Part shown: positions 18,319 to 27,600 of the stretch, piece by piece
Numbering within the stretch: position 1 is the stretch's first letter
How the letters are laid out: each line of letters starts with the position of its first letter
DNA from: Acidobacteriota bacterium
GTDB lineage: Bacteria; Acidobacteriota; Terriglobia; Acidiferrales; UBA7541
Assembly: GCA_013289695.1 (NCBI GenBank)
Contig: JABCZK010000040.1
Location: forward strand, 1-44,991
Direction of reading: 5' to 3'
Length of the DNA: 44,991 bases
Program-made: the position numbers and the translations under genes
The notes under the pieces: model-generated
The model's input: the letters and a program-made list of their open reading frames with translations, nothing else
Told to the model about the DNA's origin: nothing
The model's database searches: none

Positions 18319-19161
18319 TCAGTTCTTTACGGTGGATTTTTCCACCGACGTGAAGCCGTATTTCTGGAAGACCGCGCGCGCGTCGGGTCCAGCCAGAAAT
18401 TCCAGGAACGCGCGCGCCGCGGGCTTATTCTTTGAGTCGCGCAGCACGGCGGCGGGATAGAGAATCGGATCGTGTGAATCCGCGGGGGCGACCGCGATCA
18501 CGCGTACGTTCTTAGATGTGTTCGCGTCGGTTTGATACACCATCCCCGCATCGGCGTCGCCAGTCTCGACGTATGTAAGCACCGCGCGAACATCTTTCGC
18601 ATAGACGACTTTCTTCTCGATCGCCGTGAACAATCCCAAGTGCTCCAGGGTCTGGCGCGCGTACGCTCCCGCGGGCACAGTGCTGGTTTCGCCGAGCGCG
18701 AGCGTTTTCACTCGAGGGTTGGTGAGATCTTGAAAACTATGCAGCGTCGTGGCCTGCGCTGGAGCAATCAGCACCAGCGCGTTGCCTACCAGATCGCGCC
18801 GTGAATCCGCCTCGATCGACCCCTGCGCCGCGAGTTCGTCCATCTGCTTTTCGGCTGCTGAGAAAAATACGTCCACCGGAGCGCCTTGCTCGATCTGCCG
18901 CGCCAGCGTTCCCGAGCCGCCGTAGTTAAAGGTAACGACCGCGCCGCCGCCGTTCTTGCGTTTTTGCTGCAATTGAAAAATGGCACCGAGTTCGTCCAGA
19001 GCATCCTTCAAGCTAATCGCAGCGGAAACCGTGATGGCAGCGGATTGTTGCGCCCGCCCCCGCAGTGCAAAGCTTCCCGCCGTTCCCGCCACAAATAAAA
19101 AGAGGAGACTCGCACCCAAGAGCCTCCTCCCGATGAATTCAGCGATGTGTCGCAACATCAT
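18319..19161 (-). CDS. modA: Periplasmic molybdate-binding protein
   Basis: 280 residues with a signal peptide ending in a Gln-rich junction (about residue 38). The ModA pattern is clear: ITVSAAISLKDALDE near the N-terminus (the SAASL-like ligand loop), FNYGGSGTLARQIEQGAPVD, the family stretch DVFFSAAEKQMD, and YAKDVRAVLTYVETGDADAGMVY. Start choice: two adjacent ATGs at 19161 and 19158, with AGGAG 5 or 8 bases upstream. The longer frame to 19212 has no ribosome site. It is the first gene of modABC on the minus strand. I see no molybdenum-cofactor riboswitch or ModE-type gene nearby. The imperfect palindrome at 19271-19290 is too far upstream to be an obvious operator. Confidence 0.92.
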   Translation of the reverse strand: MMLRHIAEFIGRRLLGASLLFLFVAGTAGSFALRGRAQQSAAITVSAAISLKDALDELGAIFQLQQKRKNGGGAVVTFNYGGSGTLARQIEQGAPVDVFFSAAEKQMDELAAQGSIEADSRRDLVGNALVLIAPAQATTLHSFQDLTNPRVKTLALGETSTVPAGAYARQTLEHLGLFTAIEKKVVYAKDVRAVLTYVETGDADAGMVYQTDANTSKNVRVIAVAPADSHDPILYPAAVLRDSKNKPAARAFLEFLAGPDARAVFQKYGFTSVEKSTVKN

Positions 19162-19270
19162 CGGGACTCCTGCTTGCGTGAAACTACTACAACCCATCTC
19201 ACAAATACTCAACCGCTTTGAAAATACGCGGCTGCAGGGGCTAAAGACCGTTTTTTTTGCGCGGCCTTCT

Positions 19271-19290
19271 GGCGGGACTGAAGCCCCGCC
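19271..19290. repeat. Imperfect REP-like palindrome GGCGGG...CCCGCC
   Basis: A 6-bp outer stem with one mismatch inside and a CTGAAG core, in the same style as the elements at 4356 and 34779. It sits in the 167-base gap between the DUF2059 gene and modA. A run of eight T (plus strand) lies nearby at about 19251. Confidence 0.45.
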
Positions 19291-19328
19291 CTTCCGGTCC
19301 AGCTACGCTCGGTTGACTGCTACGCGCT

Positions 19329-20042
19329 CTAACGCTCCGGCGCTGCCGGTTTCAGCGTGGATGGCGGCGGCGACGACGGAGTCTTGGCTGCGGGAGCAGG
19401 CGTCCCTGGTGTGGCGGCGGCGGGCGCAGTCGACGGCGCTGGCGCCGAGCTATCTGGCGGCAGCATCTGCTTCAATTGCGGATAGTCGTCGGCCATGCTC
19501 CGCAGAGCGGCGAGGGCCGCAGCGGTTTCAATCTGCTGGCCAGCGACGGCCATTTGTTGGTTCACATCTGGCATTTCCTTCACGAGGCGCTGTCCGATTG
19601 GCGATTCGTAGAACTTGGTCAACACCTGAATGTCGTCCATGGAAAAGTGCTTGGCGTATACGGCTACAATCGCGTCATTGACGGCGGTGGGCGGAAGACC
19701 GGCGGTGAATTTCTGCGAGAACGTGTCCATGAATTTGGGCAATTGGTCTGCCGGAATGGCGCGGCCCGGGCCGTCGTGCACCTTACCGGATATGTAGCTC
19801 GCGATGTTTGCGCCCATTTTCGAAGTTTCGGTGATGTCCATCAAATGCCGGATCGCCGCATCTTTCGCGGGGTCTATTTTTTCCGCGGCCGGCGGAGCCT
19901 GCGCGGCCGGTTTTGCCGAAGCCGCCTGTCCGGGAGTGGCGTGCGGCGCCAGCGTTGGTGGTGTGCTGGCCGCGGGTGTTTGCGCCAGCGCCGGTACCGC
20001 CGCAAATAATAAGCCGGCGATCACGGCTGTTCGTAGCTTCAT
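19329..20042 (-). CDS. Exported DUF2059 protein
   Basis: 237 residues: signal peptide cleaved after ALA (about residue 20), a Pro/Ala-rich linker, a helical DUF2059 domain at about residues 60-180, and another Pro/Ala/Ser-rich tail. The domain shows the family's PxxAxNDAIVAVYAKHFS...VLTKFYESPIGQRL pattern. The biochemical function of DUF2059 is not established. It is periplasmic or surface-exposed by its signal. The start is firm: AGGAGA lies 6 bases before the ATG. It is upstream of modA on the same strand but separated by 167 bases including a palindrome, so co-transcription is uncertain. Confidence 0.8.
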   Translation of the reverse strand: MKLRTAVIAGLLFAAVPALAQTPAASTPPTLAPHATPGQAASAKPAAQAPPAAEKIDPAKDAAIRHLMDITETSKMGANIASYISGKVHDGPGRAIPADQLPKFMDTFSQKFTAGLPPTAVNDAIVAVYAKHFSMDDIQVLTKFYESPIGQRLVKEMPDVNQQMAVAGQQIETAAALAALRSMADDYPQLKQMLPPDSSAPAPSTAPAAATPGTPAPAAKTPSSPPPSTLKPAAPER

Positions 20043-20526
20043 GGAATTCTCCTGTTCTTCGCTGCAGGCCCTAGGTCACCTCTGCCATGACATGCGAATC
20101 CAAGAATCGTATCGAACGTCGGCGGCATATGCAATTCGGAGCCGCGATTCGCGGATGGGAGCGGCGGCGTCATCCTGAGGAGCGTCGGGACGAAGAATCT
20201 CTCTTCGTCTGAAGCGCTCAGCGACCTGCAGTCGAACAGATCCTTCGCTTCAATCAGGATGACGGGGCGGATGGTTTGGATGCTTAGGATCGTGCGCTGC
20301 GAGTCTCACCCGCCTGCAGAGGCCGGAGCATCAGCGCATCCGGCGCTCCGCGTAGGTACGATACCGGCGGTAGCAGGCTCGCGGCTGGCTGTGATAACTT
20401 TTGCAGTGGGAGCAATCTTTTGCGCAACTTGGTCACGATTGCTGTCGCAAGACGTGTCACCGGAAGTGTCTTTCGAGATCGCCTGCGTGGCGCCAGGCTC
20501 GGCGACTGCGGCAGGATTTCGGGCCA
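20043..20526. other. Divergent intergenic region, no gene
   Basis: It contains the inverted-repeat element at 20169-20263. A plus-strand frame (20259-20711) overlaps pcm and has no ribosome site or protein-like composition. I see no confident promoter. Confidence 0.5.
20169..20263. repeat. Dispersed inverted-repeat element with GTCATCCTGA ends
   Basis: GTCATCCTGA (20169-20178) is the exact inverse of TCAGGATGAC (20254-20263). The inner part contains GAGGAGCG, GACGAAGAATCT and AGATCCTTCGCTT stretches that partly pair again. From general knowledge, near-identical elements recur between genes in many soil-bacterial genomes. It looks non-coding and possibly folded as RNA. Confidence 0.55.
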
Positions 20527-21240
20527 ATGATCTTGGGCGGCGTCTCATCCTCAGGCGCGCTTCCGGATTTTGCGGCGGCGCGCCATCATATGGTGGCGCG
20601 GCAAATCCGCGCGCGCGGCATCAGCTCTCCGCGCGTGCTCGACGCCATGGCAGCTGTGCCGCGTCACGAATTTGTTCCTGCGGCGGAGCAAGCTTCGGCA
20701 TACTCCGATGAGGCGCTGCCGATCGGCGGCGGGCAAACGATTTCGCAGCCGTTCATGGTTGCAGCGATGACCGACGCGCTGCAGCTATCCGGCACGGAAC
20801 GCGTTCTGGAAATTGGCGGCGGCTGCGGTTATCAGGCGGCAGTGCTGTCGCTGCTGACGCAAGATGTGGTGGTCGTTGAGCTGCAGCCGGCGCTGGCGAG
20901 CGCTTCTCGGGAACGCCTGGCGCGGCTCGGTTACACCAATGTGCGCGTCGAAGAAGGCGATGGTTCGCTCGGCTGGCCTGCTGGCGCGCCGTACGACGCA
21001 ATTCTTGTTTCCGCAGCGGCTCCCGCGATTCCTCCGCCGCTCATCGAGCAGCTTTCGGATAATGGCCGCCTGGTAATTCCCGTGGGCGGCTCCGATCAGC
21101 AAAATTTGCTGCGAATCGTAAAGCGCGCAGGCGGGCTGGCGCAGGAATCGCTGTGCGCTTGCCGCTTTGTGCCGTTGCTCGGCCGCCACGGATGGCCCGC
21201 CAGCGTTCCGGATGCAGTCCAGGGATCCTCGGCGCAATGA
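20527..21240 (+). CDS. pcm: Protein-L-isoaspartate O-methyltransferase
   Basis: 237 residues. It repairs isoaspartyl residues in aged proteins using S-adenosylmethionine. Recognisable features are the N-terminal MVARQIRARGISSPRVLDAM helix, PRHEFVP, YSDEALPIGGGQTISQPFMVA (substrate loop) and the SAM-binding EIGGGCGYQAAVLS. In most Pcm proteins the last reads EIGTGSGYQAA, so this copy has Gly-Gly-Cys in the loop. The start at 20527 has AGGA about 11 bases upstream. The frame extends 42 codons further without homology. The ATG of the next gene overlaps its stop (ATGA), so the two genes are translationally coupled. Confidence 0.88.
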   Translation: MILGGVSSSGALPDFAAARHHMVARQIRARGISSPRVLDAMAAVPRHEFVPAAEQASAYSDEALPIGGGQTISQPFMVAAMTDALQLSGTERVLEIGGGCGYQAAVLSLLTQDVVVVELQPALASASRERLARLGYTNVRVEEGDGSLGWPAGAPYDAILVSAAAPAIPPPLIEQLSDNGRLVIPVGGSDQQNLLRIVKRAGGLAQESLCACRFVPLLGRHGWPASVPDAVQGSSAQ

Positions 21241-22028
21241 ACGCCCCTGTCTCCGCGCCCGAACTTTCCATCATCATCCCCGCTTACAATGAAGAAGGCC
21301 GGCTATCGCGCACTCTGGCGCGCATTCGCGAATATTTCGCCGGACGCCACGTTCTGCCCTCTGTCGCGCCCAACATTTCGCTCGAGCAGCTTGAAATTCT
21401 GATCGTGGATGATGGATCGAAAGACGGCACGGTGCGGATCGCCGAAGAATGGGCGCGCGAGATGCCTTCCGTGCGGCTGGTCTCCAATGGAGAAAATCGC
21501 GGGAAAGGCTACAGCGTGCGGCACGGCATGCTCGAAGCGCGAGGCCGCCTGGCTCTTTTTACCGACGCGGATTTGTCATCGCCGATTGAGGAAATTGAAA
21601 AGCTGCTGGCCGCGCTCGCGGCCGGGAACGACATCGCCATCGGCTCGCGCGCGCTGGACCGTTCGCTGATTTCGGTGCACCAATCGCGGCATCGTGAGTT
21701 GGCTGGAATGGTGTTCAACGGATTGGTGCGCGTGATTACAGGCTTGGCGTTTTCCGATACGCAGTGCGGATTCAAGATCTTCCGGCGCGAGCCTGCGCGC
21801 ATTACTTTCGAACAGCAGCGCATCGAACGTTTCGGCTTCGATCCGGAAATTCTATTTCTCGCCAAGCGTCACGGCCTGCGCACCGCCGAAGTGCCGGTGC
21901 GCTGGGCGCATGACCCAGCTACCAAAGTGCAAGTGCTGCGCGATAGCGTGATGATGTTCTGCGATCTGCTGGTGATTCGCTGGAACTGGTTGCTCGGCCG
22001 CTACCCAAAAAACGGCGGCGCGCGCTAG
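21237..22028 (+). CDS. Family-2 glycosyltransferase, dolichyl-phosphate glucose synthase-like
   Basis: 263 residues of the GT2 family. LSIIIPAYNEE at residues 9-19 and VDDGSKDGT bind the nucleotide sugar, and TDADLSSP supplies the metal-binding DxD. The later QCGFKIFRR and RFGFDPEILFLAKR motifs are typical of enzymes moving glucose or mannose to a polyprenyl phosphate. No membrane helix is evident, so it should act at the cytoplasmic face of the membrane. It overlaps pcm by four bases. A functional link between the two is not obvious and may be simple economy. It converges on the phosphoketolase gene with a 13-base gap. Confidence 0.85.
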   Translation: MNAPVSAPELSIIIPAYNEEGRLSRTLARIREYFAGRHVLPSVAPNISLEQLEILIVDDGSKDGTVRIAEEWAREMPSVRLVSNGENRGKGYSVRHGMLEARGRLALFTDADLSSPIEEIEKLLAALAAGNDIAIGSRALDRSLISVHQSRHRELAGMVFNGLVRVITGLAFSDTQCGFKIFRREPARITFEQQRIERFGFDPEILFLAKRHGLRTAEVPVRWAHDPATKVQVLRDSVMMFCDLLVIRWNWLLGRYPKNGGAR

Positions 22029-22041
22029 CACTCGGCCCTTC

Positions 22042-24552
22042 CTACGCATCGCTGAACAACTGCCCGCGTGGCTGGTCTTTCGCGAGCGGCGGTGGAGCGC
22101 TCGGCTCGCTGAAATCGTTGCTCCAATGCCAATTGCGGATTTCCGGCAAGTCCTGGAAATGTTCGCGGATGTAGGCGTGGTGCTCATACAACTTCCGGTT
22201 GAACATATCAATCGCATCAGATGCCTGCGAACGGAGTCGCGGCACGTGTTTCAATGCGTCAATCGCCAGGTGGAACCGGCTCATTTTATTCAGAACCACC
22301 ATATCGAACGGAGTGGTGGTGGTGCCCTCGTCGTTGAAGCCGCGCACGTGGAAGCGGCCTTCGTTCGCGCGGCCGTGCACCATGCTGTGAATCAGCCAGC
22401 GATAGCCGTGGAAGGCGAAGACCACATCCACATCGCGCGTAAAGAGCGCTTCGAAGGAAATATTGTCCATGCCGTGTGGATGGTCGTCGGGGCTCATAAG
22501 CGAGTTGAGGTCCACAACGTTCACGACGCGGACTTTGATACCTGGCACGTGCTTTTGCAGCAGCCACGAAGTAGCACAAGCTTCGATGGTGGGCACATCG
22601 CCCGCGCAGGCCAGGACGATGTCCGGCTGCGTGCCGCCGTCATTCGTCGCGAAATTCCAGATGGATGCGCCTTGCGAGCAATGCGCCAGCGCTTCCTCGA
22701 AGGTGAGCCATTGCAGTTGCGGCTGCTTGCCGCAGGTGACGACGTTGACGTAATTGCGGCTGCGCAGGCAGTGATCGAATACATTCAGCAGGCAGTTGGC
22801 ATCGGGCGGATAGTAAACGCGCGCCACCTCGCTGCGGCGCTGCAGCGCATTGTCTACAAAGCCCGGCGCCTGGTGGCTGAAACCGTTGTGATCGTTGCGC
22901 CAGCAGTGGCCGGTGATAAAAACATTTAGTGACGCGAGCGGGCGGCGCCAGGGAAAGTCGATGCATTGCTCAAGCCATTTCGCGTGTTGCGTGACCATGG
23001 AGTCCACCACTTGCGCGAACGCTTCGTAGGAAGACCATATGCCGTGGCGGCCGCTGAGCAGATAGCCTTCGAGCCAGCCTTCGCAGAGATGTTCGCTGAG
23101 GACTTCCATGACGCGGCCGTCGGGTGCGAGGTGGTCGTCAACCGAAACTGTTTGCTCCATGGTGCAGCGATTGGTGGCGTCGAAGACGGAGTTGAGGCGG
23201 TTGGAATTGGTTTCGTCGGGGCAGAAGAACCGGAAATTTGTGGGATTTTGTTTGATGACGTCGCGCAGGTATTCCCCCAGTTTGCGCGGGGCTTCGGCGA
23301 CTACTTCGCCGGGAGCGGGGACTTCCAGGGCATAGCGCGCGAAATCGGGGAGATCCAGAGCTTTCAGAACGCGTCCGCCGTTGACGTGCGGGCTCGCGCC
23401 CATGCGCTTGTTTCCGTCGGGCGCGAGTGCGGCTAGTTCCGCGATCAGGCGGCCGTTCTGATCGAATAATTTATCGGGTTGATACTTGCGCATCCATTGT
23501 TCCAGCAGCTTCAGGTGCGCGGGCTCTTCGCAGACGTTTGAAAGCGGCACCTGATGCGCGCGAAAAGTTCCTTCGACGGGGATGCCGTCCACTTCTTTCG
23601 GGCAGGTCCAGCCTTTCGGCGTGCGCAGGATCATCATCGGCCAGGGCCGCAGAATCGCTTTACCCTTTACGCTGGCGGACCGCGCTTCCTGCTGAATCGC
23701 GCGAATTTCCACGTAGCAGCGATCGAGCGCGGCGGCTAGCTGTTGGTGGACGATCGCGGGATCTTCACCTTCGACGAAGTAGGGCGCGTAGCCGTGCCCG
23801 CGAAATTGCGCGAGAAGTTCTTCGTCAGTCGAACGCGCCGTCACCGTGGGTCCGGAAATTTTGTAGCCGTTCAGATGCAGGATCGGCAGCACCGCGCCGT
23901 CGCGCGAAGGATTCAGAAACTTGACGCTCTTCCAGCTTCCTTCCAGCGGACAAGTTTCCGCTTCGCCATCGCCGACGACGCAGGCGACGATCAGGTCCGG
24001 ATTATCGAACACGGCGCCGAAGGCATGCACCAGCGAATAACCCAGTTCGCCGCCTTCGTGCATGGAATTGGGCGTGTGCGGGCCGCAGTGACTGGGAATT
24101 CCTCCGGGCGTCGAGAAGGAGCGGAAGAGGAGGCGCATGCCGGCTGCGTCCTGCGTGATTTCCGGATGGACATCGCTGTAGGTGCCTTCGAGGTAGGCGC
24201 AGGCGTTCAGAGTGGGGCCGCCGTGGCCGGGGCCGGAGATATAAATGATGTCGGCGCCGGTGTCACGGATCAGGCGGTTCAAATGCACGTAGATGAAATT
24301 CTGGCCGGCCGAAGTGCCCCAGTGCCCCAGCAGGCGCGGTTTGATATGCGCTTTCGTGAGCGGCTCGCGCAGCAGCGGATTATCGAGCAGGTAGATTTGC
24401 CCGACGCAGAGATAATTTGCGGCGTACCAGTAGCGCTGCATTTTGTCGAGCAATTCGGGCGGGAGTGGGCCGGTTGGGGCGGGCGCTAATTCTTTTGTGG
24501 GCTGGGTCGAGACTGCTATTGCGGTGGATAGCTTTGCATCAAATGTGAACAT
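22042..24552 (-). CDS. xfp: Phosphoketolase (xylulose-5-phosphate/fructose-6-phosphate)
   Basis: 836 residues, usual size for the family. This thiamine-diphosphate enzyme splits xylulose 5-phosphate (or fructose 6-phosphate) with phosphate into acetyl phosphate and an aldose phosphate. Diagnostic motifs are [54 protein letters not shown] and VGDGEAET (the thiamine-binding GDG). Later come [10 protein letters not shown] and the C-terminal DHPHGM region. It follows the acetate kinase gene by 7 bases on the minus strand, with GAGG 7 bases before the ATG, so the two are co-transcribed. Together they make acetate and ATP from acetyl phosphate. Small departures from the usual text, such as AETCPLEGS where AETGPLAGS is common, do not touch known catalytic histidines. 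Confidence 0.95.
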   Translation of the reverse strand: MFTFDAKLSTAIAVSTQPTKELAPAPTGPLPPELLDKMQRYWYAANYLCVGQIYLLDNPLLREPLTKAHIKPRLLGHWGTSAGQNFIYVHLNRLIRDTGADIIYISGPGHGGPTLNACAYLEGTYSDVHPEITQDAAGMRLLFRSFSTPGGIPSHCGPHTPNSMHEGGELGYSLVHAFGAVFDNPDLIVACVVGDGEAETCPLEGSWKSVKFLNPSRDGAVLPILHLNGYKISGPTVTARSTDEELLAQFRGHGYAPYFVEGEDPAIVHQQLAAALDRCYVEIRAIQQEARSASVKGKAILRPWPMMILRTPKGWTCPKEVDGIPVEGTFRAHQVPLSNVCEEPAHLKLLEQWMRKYQPDKLFDQNGRLIAELAALAPDGNKRMGASPHVNGGRVLKALDLPDFARYALEVPAPGEVVAEAPRKLGEYLRDVIKQNPTNFRFFCPDETNSNRLNSVFDATNRCTMEQTVSVDDHLAPDGRVMEVLSEHLCEGWLEGYLLSGRHGIWSSYEAFAQVVDSMVTQHAKWLEQCIDFPWRRPLASLNVFITGHCWRNDHNGFSHQAPGFVDNALQRRSEVARVYYPPDANCLLNVFDHCLRSRNYVNVVTCGKQPQLQWLTFEEALAHCSQGASIWNFATNDGGTQPDIVLACAGDVPTIEACATSWLLQKHVPGIKVRVVNVVDLNSLMSPDDHPHGMDNISFEALFTRDVDVVFAFHGYRWLIHSMVHGRANEGRFHVRGFNDEGTTTTPFDMVVLNKMSRFHLAIDALKHVPRLRSQASDAIDMFNRKLYEHHAYIREHFQDLPEIRNWHWSNDFSEPSAPPPLAKDQPRGQLFSDA

Positions 24553-24559
24553 GGCGACC

Positions 24560-25765
24560 TCACCCTGTCTTCGATGCTCGTTGGCCGAGAATGGCTACGA
24601 CGTGTTGCACGATCATTAGATCTTCGTTGGTGGGTATGACGCGCACGTTAACGCGGCTGTCGGTTGCCGATATTACCGGGGCGTTCGATCCGTTCTGCTT
24701 GCCGTCCAGGTGAATCCCTAGAAAATCCAGGCCGCTGCAGATGCGTTCCCGAATGGCTGGCGCGCGCTCTCCGATTCCGCCCGTGAAAACGACCGCATCC
24801 AGTCCTCCCAGCGCGGCGGAGTATCCGCCAATGTATTTCTTCGCGCGATAACAGAATAGATCGATCGCTTCGGCTGCGTGCGAATCCTGTGCTGCCTTTT
24901 CCAGCAGCGTCCGCATGTCGCCCGTGCTCCCGGAAACGCCCAGCAAGCCTGATTGCTTGTTCAGCAGCACACCGGCATCTTTAGCGGACATTTTCTTTTC
25001 AGCGAGCAGGTACAGCAGCAGGCCGGGATCTATGTCGCCTGAGCGCGCGCTCATTACGAGGCCTTCCAGCGGGGTGAAGCCCATGGAGGTGTCCAGGCTT
25101 TTTTCATTTTGCAGGGCCACCATGCTGGCGCCACTGCCCAGGTGCGCGATGATCACTCGGCCCGCGGCCAGTTTTGCGTCCAGCTTGCGAAGTTCGCCCA
25201 CGATGTATTCGAAGGAAAGGCCGTGGAAACCGTAGCGACGGATGCCTGCATCGTAAAACCGCCGAGGCAGCGCATACATTTTCGCAACGGTAGGCAGCGC
25301 GCTGTGGAACGCTGTGTCGAAACACGCCACCTGCGCCAGCTTCGGAAATTTCTTCGCGACGAAGCGAATTCCGCGGATCGCCGCCGGCAGATGATCCGGA
25401 TCGAGCGGTACCAGCTTTTCGAGTTGGCGTAGAAATTTGGGCGAGATCCGCTGTGGCTCGTGGTAACGCGCTCCGCCGTGCACCAGTCGGTGGCCCGCGG
25501 CCTTCAGCCCCGCAAGATATTCGTGCTTATCCAGCCACGCAACCATCGCTTCCAGCACGGCGTTCGAGTCCCTGCTTTTTACCGATGAATTCAGCAGCTC
25601 CGCCCCGCTGGCGTCCGTGATCTTCAGGCGCGCGGCCGCGGCGTCGCCGTAATCTACGGATATGGAGAGCAAAGCTGCGTCGCGCGCACCGATATCATAG
25701 AGGGTGGATTTCAAGGTTGCCGACCCTCGGTTCATCGTCAGAATTCGCTGGCGCTGACAGGCCAT
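24560..25765 (-). CDS. ackA: Acetate/propionate-family kinase, divergent
   Basis: 401 residues of the acetate kinase fold (ASKHA). It interconverts acetyl phosphate + ADP with acetate + ATP. Conserved parts: N-terminal [12 protein letters not shown] (Asn kept), [50 protein letters not shown] and TNEDLMI. Two places differ from classical AckA: the PLHNP loop reads PLDPDH, so the usual His is Asp, and the GFHGTSH loop reads GFHGLSF. This suggests a phosphoketolase-associated subfamily with altered substrate handling rather than a dead enzyme, since the other catalytic residues remain. No clear ribosome site precedes the ATG. A TAAAAT hexamer only 9 bases upstream raises the possibility of a leaderless message. 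It is the first gene of the ackA-xfp operon. Confidence 0.9.
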   Translation of the reverse strand: MACQRQRILTMNRGSATLKSTLYDIGARDAALLSISVDYGDAAAARLKITDASGAELLNSSVKSRDSNAVLEAMVAWLDKHEYLAGLKAAGHRLVHGGARYHEPQRISPKFLRQLEKLVPLDPDHLPAAIRGIRFVAKKFPKLAQVACFDTAFHSALPTVAKMYALPRRFYDAGIRRYGFHGLSFEYIVGELRKLDAKLAAGRVIIAHLGSGASMVALQNEKSLDTSMGFTPLEGLVMSARSGDIDPGLLLYLLAEKKMSAKDAGVLLNKQSGLLGVSGSTGDMRTLLEKAAQDSHAAEAIDLFCYRAKKYIGGYSAALGGLDAVVFTGGIGERAPAIRERICSGLDFLGIHLDGKQNGSNAPVISATDSRVNVRVIPTNEDLMIVQHVVAILGQRASKTG

Positions 25766-25917
25766 ATCGGGTCCATTTTACAGAAACGCGGAGCCGTTCG
25801 CACAGCGGCGGCAAAGCCAGTACTGCACCGGCTAAAACAGCTCGATTTCGTGGGTAGGGTTATGTCGTGGCCCTTCGATCCTGCCGCCCGCAGGCTCTCC
25901 GGTTGAACCGAAGCTAC

Positions 25918-25977
25918 GACCTACAAAGATTCCGGTGTTCTCATATGGGCTAAGGGGGCGGGCCCGCGACCCGCCCC
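25918..25977. repeat. Palindrome plus CTACAAAG elements
   Basis: GGGGCGGG (25955-25962) pairs with CCCGCCCC (25970-25977) around CCCGCGA, followed at once by TACAAAG. A related tail, GACCTACAAAGATTCC, stands at 25918-25933 and recurs with one change at 32115-32130. Located in the 260-base gap upstream of ackA. Probably part of a dispersed intergenic family. Confidence 0.5.
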
Positions 25978-26025
25978 TACAAAGATGCACAAAACGCGGC
26001 ACGCGCTTTTCAGTCGCGCGCGGTT

Positions 26026-27222
26026 TCATTTTACTGCGGCCGGGGGTGGCTGTGATTCGTCGAGCAGCTCTTTCAGGTATTGCTGCCAGAGGGTGGCCCA
26101 GGTGTGCGTGCCGTGGCCGTGGGTTTGGTCGGAAGCGGGTATCAGCACGAATTTTCCGGTTTTTACTTTTTGGATTTCACGCTCGGCGATGCCCAGATCG
26201 GGGGGATTGACGAAATCGTCGGCGGAATTTACGAACATCACCGGGACAGATATTTTCCCGAGGCCGGCCGAGGGATCGTAATTGCGGGAAGCATTCACGG
26301 CGTAGAGCAGATCGTTCGCGTCCAGGGTTGCCATTTGCCGATTCATGACGTCCTGCAGCCAACGATCCGCGACGTCGCGGGTGGGCAGGCTTTCCTGCAT
26401 GGGGAGCGGAGCGCTGCCGGCGATCAGCAGCATGTCCGCAGCGATCGCCAGGCCGGCGCGCGGCTCGGCGATGTAGTCGCCGTTCTGCCAATCGGGATCC
26501 TGGCGAATTCCGTCCATTAACATTTGTCGCCAGAGGCGATTGCGTCCGGCGATTTGCACCGGGAGGCAGGCCAGGGGCATGAGCGCGTCCATAAAATCGG
26601 GGTAAGTTTCGCCCCATATCCAGGAGTGCATGCAGCCCATGGAAGTGCCCATGATCAGGCGGAGATGATTGACGCCGAGGCCTTTTTCCACCAGTTCGTG
26701 CTGCGCGGCGACCATGTCGTCATATTCGTATTGGGGAAAATGCGCGTGGATGCCGTCGCTGGGCTTGCTGGATTGTCCGTGGCCGATGTTGTCCGGCATG
26801 ATGATGTAGTAGTGGGTGATGTCAAGTAATTGTCCGGGGCCGTACAGGACGCCAGCAAATTGCGGCGCGAGGAAATTTCCTCCCCAGCCGCCGGTGGCGT
26901 GGAGGATTAGGACGGCGTTGCTGACGCGGCCGTTCGCGTCGCGGGTGGGAGTGCCGACGGTGCGATAGTGCAGACGCAATTCCGGCAAGGTCTCGCCGGA
27001 TTTGAAGTGGAAGTCGTGCGCGATATAGTCGCCTTCGACGGGCGTGTATTGTGGGGAAGCTGGCTTGGCAGGCGCGGCCTGCTGGACGGATGGCGCGGCT
27101 GGTTGCGCGCGGGATGCCGGCGCAACCAGCATTAGAAGCGCTAGAACGATCGTTGTGAATCGAACACTTTGCCATCGCTGCTTTGAAACTTCCAGCGTTG
27201 CAGACGGCAGGTTTGCGCTCAC
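26026..27222 (-). CDS. Exported alpha/beta hydrolase of the homoserine O-acetyltransferase (MetX) superfamily
   Basis: 398 residues. A signal peptide (hydrophobic about residues 22-36, cleavage after SRA) and a Pro/Ala linker precede the hydrolase domain. Candidate catalytic residues are Ser194 in GTSMGC, Asp in NSADDFVNPPD and His in THGHGTHTW. The oxyanion region HATGGWGGNF and the DNIGHGQS stretch are MetX-like. A secreted MetX paralogue is unlikely to make methionine. It more likely hydrolyses or transfers acyl groups in the periplasm. Start choice: GTG at 27222, because AGGAGA lies about 7 bases upstream, inside the longer frame that begins at 27243. No partner gene is evident. Confidence 0.8.
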   Translation of the reverse strand: MSANLPSATLEVSKQRWQSVRFTTIVLALLMLVAPASRAQPAAPSVQQAAPAKPASPQYTPVEGDYIAHDFHFKSGETLPELRLHYRTVGTPTRDANGRVSNAVLILHATGGWGGNFLAPQFAGVLYGPGQLLDITHYYIIMPDNIGHGQSSKPSDGIHAHFPQYEYDDMVAAQHELVEKGLGVNHLRLIMGTSMGCMHSWIWGETYPDFMDALMPLACLPVQIAGRNRLWRQMLMDGIRQDPDWQNGDYIAEPRAGLAIAADMLLIAGSAPLPMQESLPTRDVADRWLQDVMNRQMATLDANDLLYAVNASRNYDPSAGLGKISVPVMFVNSADDFVNPPDLGIAEREIQKVKTGKFVLIPASDQTHGHGTHTWATLWQQYLKELLDESQPPPAAVK

Positions 27223-27345
27223 GGTCGTTTCTCCTGAGGCCACACTTTAGCATGAGGCGGCGCGGTGGCTTGTCGCCTTCGCGGCGCTGAAACGATTCTT
27301 GGGCTGGGGTCACTATAGTACAGGGCGAAAAAGAGGAGGCGAGCT

Positions 27346-27540
27346 ATGAGATACGAATCGTGGACTGCAACCTCGCCCGACGGAAAAATTGTGAGGTTCG
27401 CTTACAAGGAACTGTCGGATGGTGTCGCGTTTATTTCCGCGAAAGCGGACGGGAGATTTGTGATGATCCTGCAGAGGAACATCCGAGCCCCGCTGACACG
27501 AAAAGAAGTCGAGGCCGTGTTCGAGCGGGGCGAATTTTGA
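27346..27540 (+). CDS. Small protein of unknown function (64 residues)
   Basis: A soluble, charged 64-residue protein with alternating strands and a C-terminal helix (TRKEVEAVFERGEF). No signal peptide, Cys or known motif. Coding is supported by a strong GAGGAG site 8 bases before the ATG, by protein-like composition, and by the compact fit between two minus-strand genes. TATAGT at 27314-27319 could be its -10 box, though no good -35 is seen. Function unknown. Confidence 0.6.
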   Translation: MRYESWTATSPDGKIVRFAYKELSDGVAFISAKADGRFVMILQRNIRAPLTRKEVEAVFERGEF

Positions 27541-27600
27541 TTCGAGCGGTGGGTCTCCGACATACTTTGCCGGTACGGCGCCGCGGAAATGTTCACGCTG

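Noticed and set aside
19162..19328. Molybdenum-cofactor riboswitch upstream of modA
   Set aside because: The region is short and holds only an imperfect palindrome and a T-run. No multi-helix riboswitch pattern is visible.
20259..20711. 150-codon plus-strand frame before pcm
   Set aside because: It overlaps pcm in another frame, begins inside the inverted-repeat element and has no ribosome site.
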